45,768 bases of DNA. It comes from Holophagaceae bacterium (GTDB lineage: Bacteria > Acidobacteriota > Holophagae > Holophagales > Holophagaceae). The notes under the pieces are model-generated. The model ran no database searches and was not told the origin of the DNA. It was given only the letters and a program-made list of their open reading frames with translations. The stretch is from positions 1 through 45,768 of the forward strand of contig JAFNAB010000004.1 of NCBI GenBank assembly GCA_017859955.1. Direction: 5' to 3'. Shown one piece after another: positions 45,689-45,768 of the stretch (its first letter is position 1; every line of letters starts with the position of its first letter). A program made the position numbers and the translations under genes.

Positions 45689-45768
45689 TCAGCCCTTCTT
45701 GGTAGGTGCCAGCTTGGCCATGTTCTCGTAAACCGCGAAGCGGTTGGTGACATCGAGCTGGGCCTGGG
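45689..45768 (-). CDS. C-terminal end of an unidentified protein (cut by window edge)
   Basis: Only the last ~26 codons are inside the window. They end with VTNRFAVYENMAKLAPTKKG and a TGA stop at 45691-45689. The lysine-rich tail and high GC at third positions look like a real gene, and the terminator at 45645-45669 sits just past its stop. The product cannot be named from this fragment. Confidence 0.6.
   Translation of the reverse strand, partial: QAQLDVTNRFAVYENMAKLAPTKKG

Overview
The window looks like chromosomal DNA of a Gram-negative (diderm), fairly GC-rich heterotroph with some anaerobic metabolism. The best guess is an Acidobacteriota member of the Holophaga/Geothrix type. The evidence is indirect: the lipoprotein at 34365-37451 carries tandem Ig-like repeats of a style that I recall as common in Acidobacteriota, and there is a periplasmic-sensor-like gene, Wza/Wzc export machinery and a perfect FNR-type site between two ferredoxin genes. 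This is recognition from memory, so phylum-level confidence is only moderate. No rRNA, tRNA, transposase, integrase or CRISPR array was seen.

Layout. (1) 1-551, minus: N-terminal part of a membrane-anchored sensor-type protein cut by the window edge. (2) 826-7270, plus: central metabolism, with a FadD-type acyl-CoA ligase closed by a terminator, then an acetolactate-synthase-like TPP enzyme, an aldehyde dehydrogenase and citrate synthase, closed by a second terminator. (3) 7541-44168: a ~37 kb polysaccharide (capsule/EPS/O-antigen) locus broken into alternating-strand blocks. (4) 44191-45600: two divergent iron-sulfur protein genes around an FNR-family box, a terminator, and the C-terminal end of another minus-strand gene.

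The polysaccharide locus has a nearly complete Wzx/Wzy-type pathway. Nucleotide-sugar synthesis: a FlaA1/PglF-type 4,6-dehydratase, two DegT-family aminotransferases and a NeuD/PglD-type acetyltransferase (a route toward a 4-acetamido-4-deoxy sugar such as UDP-QuiNAc4NAc), plus CapE, CapF and CapG (UDP-L-FucNAc route). Two small phosphoglycosyl transferases could load the first sugar on undecaprenyl phosphate. Six glycosyltransferases extend the unit. Wzx and Wzy flip and polymerise it. Wzc (polymerase/tyrosine autokinase) and Wza (outer-membrane lipoprotein) control length and export. Decoration or turnover functions are a NodB deacetylase, an ATP-grasp protein of the sugar-transfer-associated family, two hexapeptide acyltransferases, an SGNH-like membrane protein and two large secreted parallel beta-helix proteins. 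No Wzb-type phosphatase is visible.

The points most worth a second look are: the split CapE-G/CapF pathway; the doubled initiating enzymes; the two beta-helix proteins, one with an inserted carbohydrate-binding-like module; a probable frameshifted antisense gene relic between the dehydratase and capF; an atypical PrmC-like methyltransferase at the end of the locus; and a small protein that joins a winged-helix-like segment to a two-cluster ferredoxin under an apparent FNR-type promoter. I did not find a clearly unprecedented system; most of the window is a recognisable polysaccharide locus with unusual additions.
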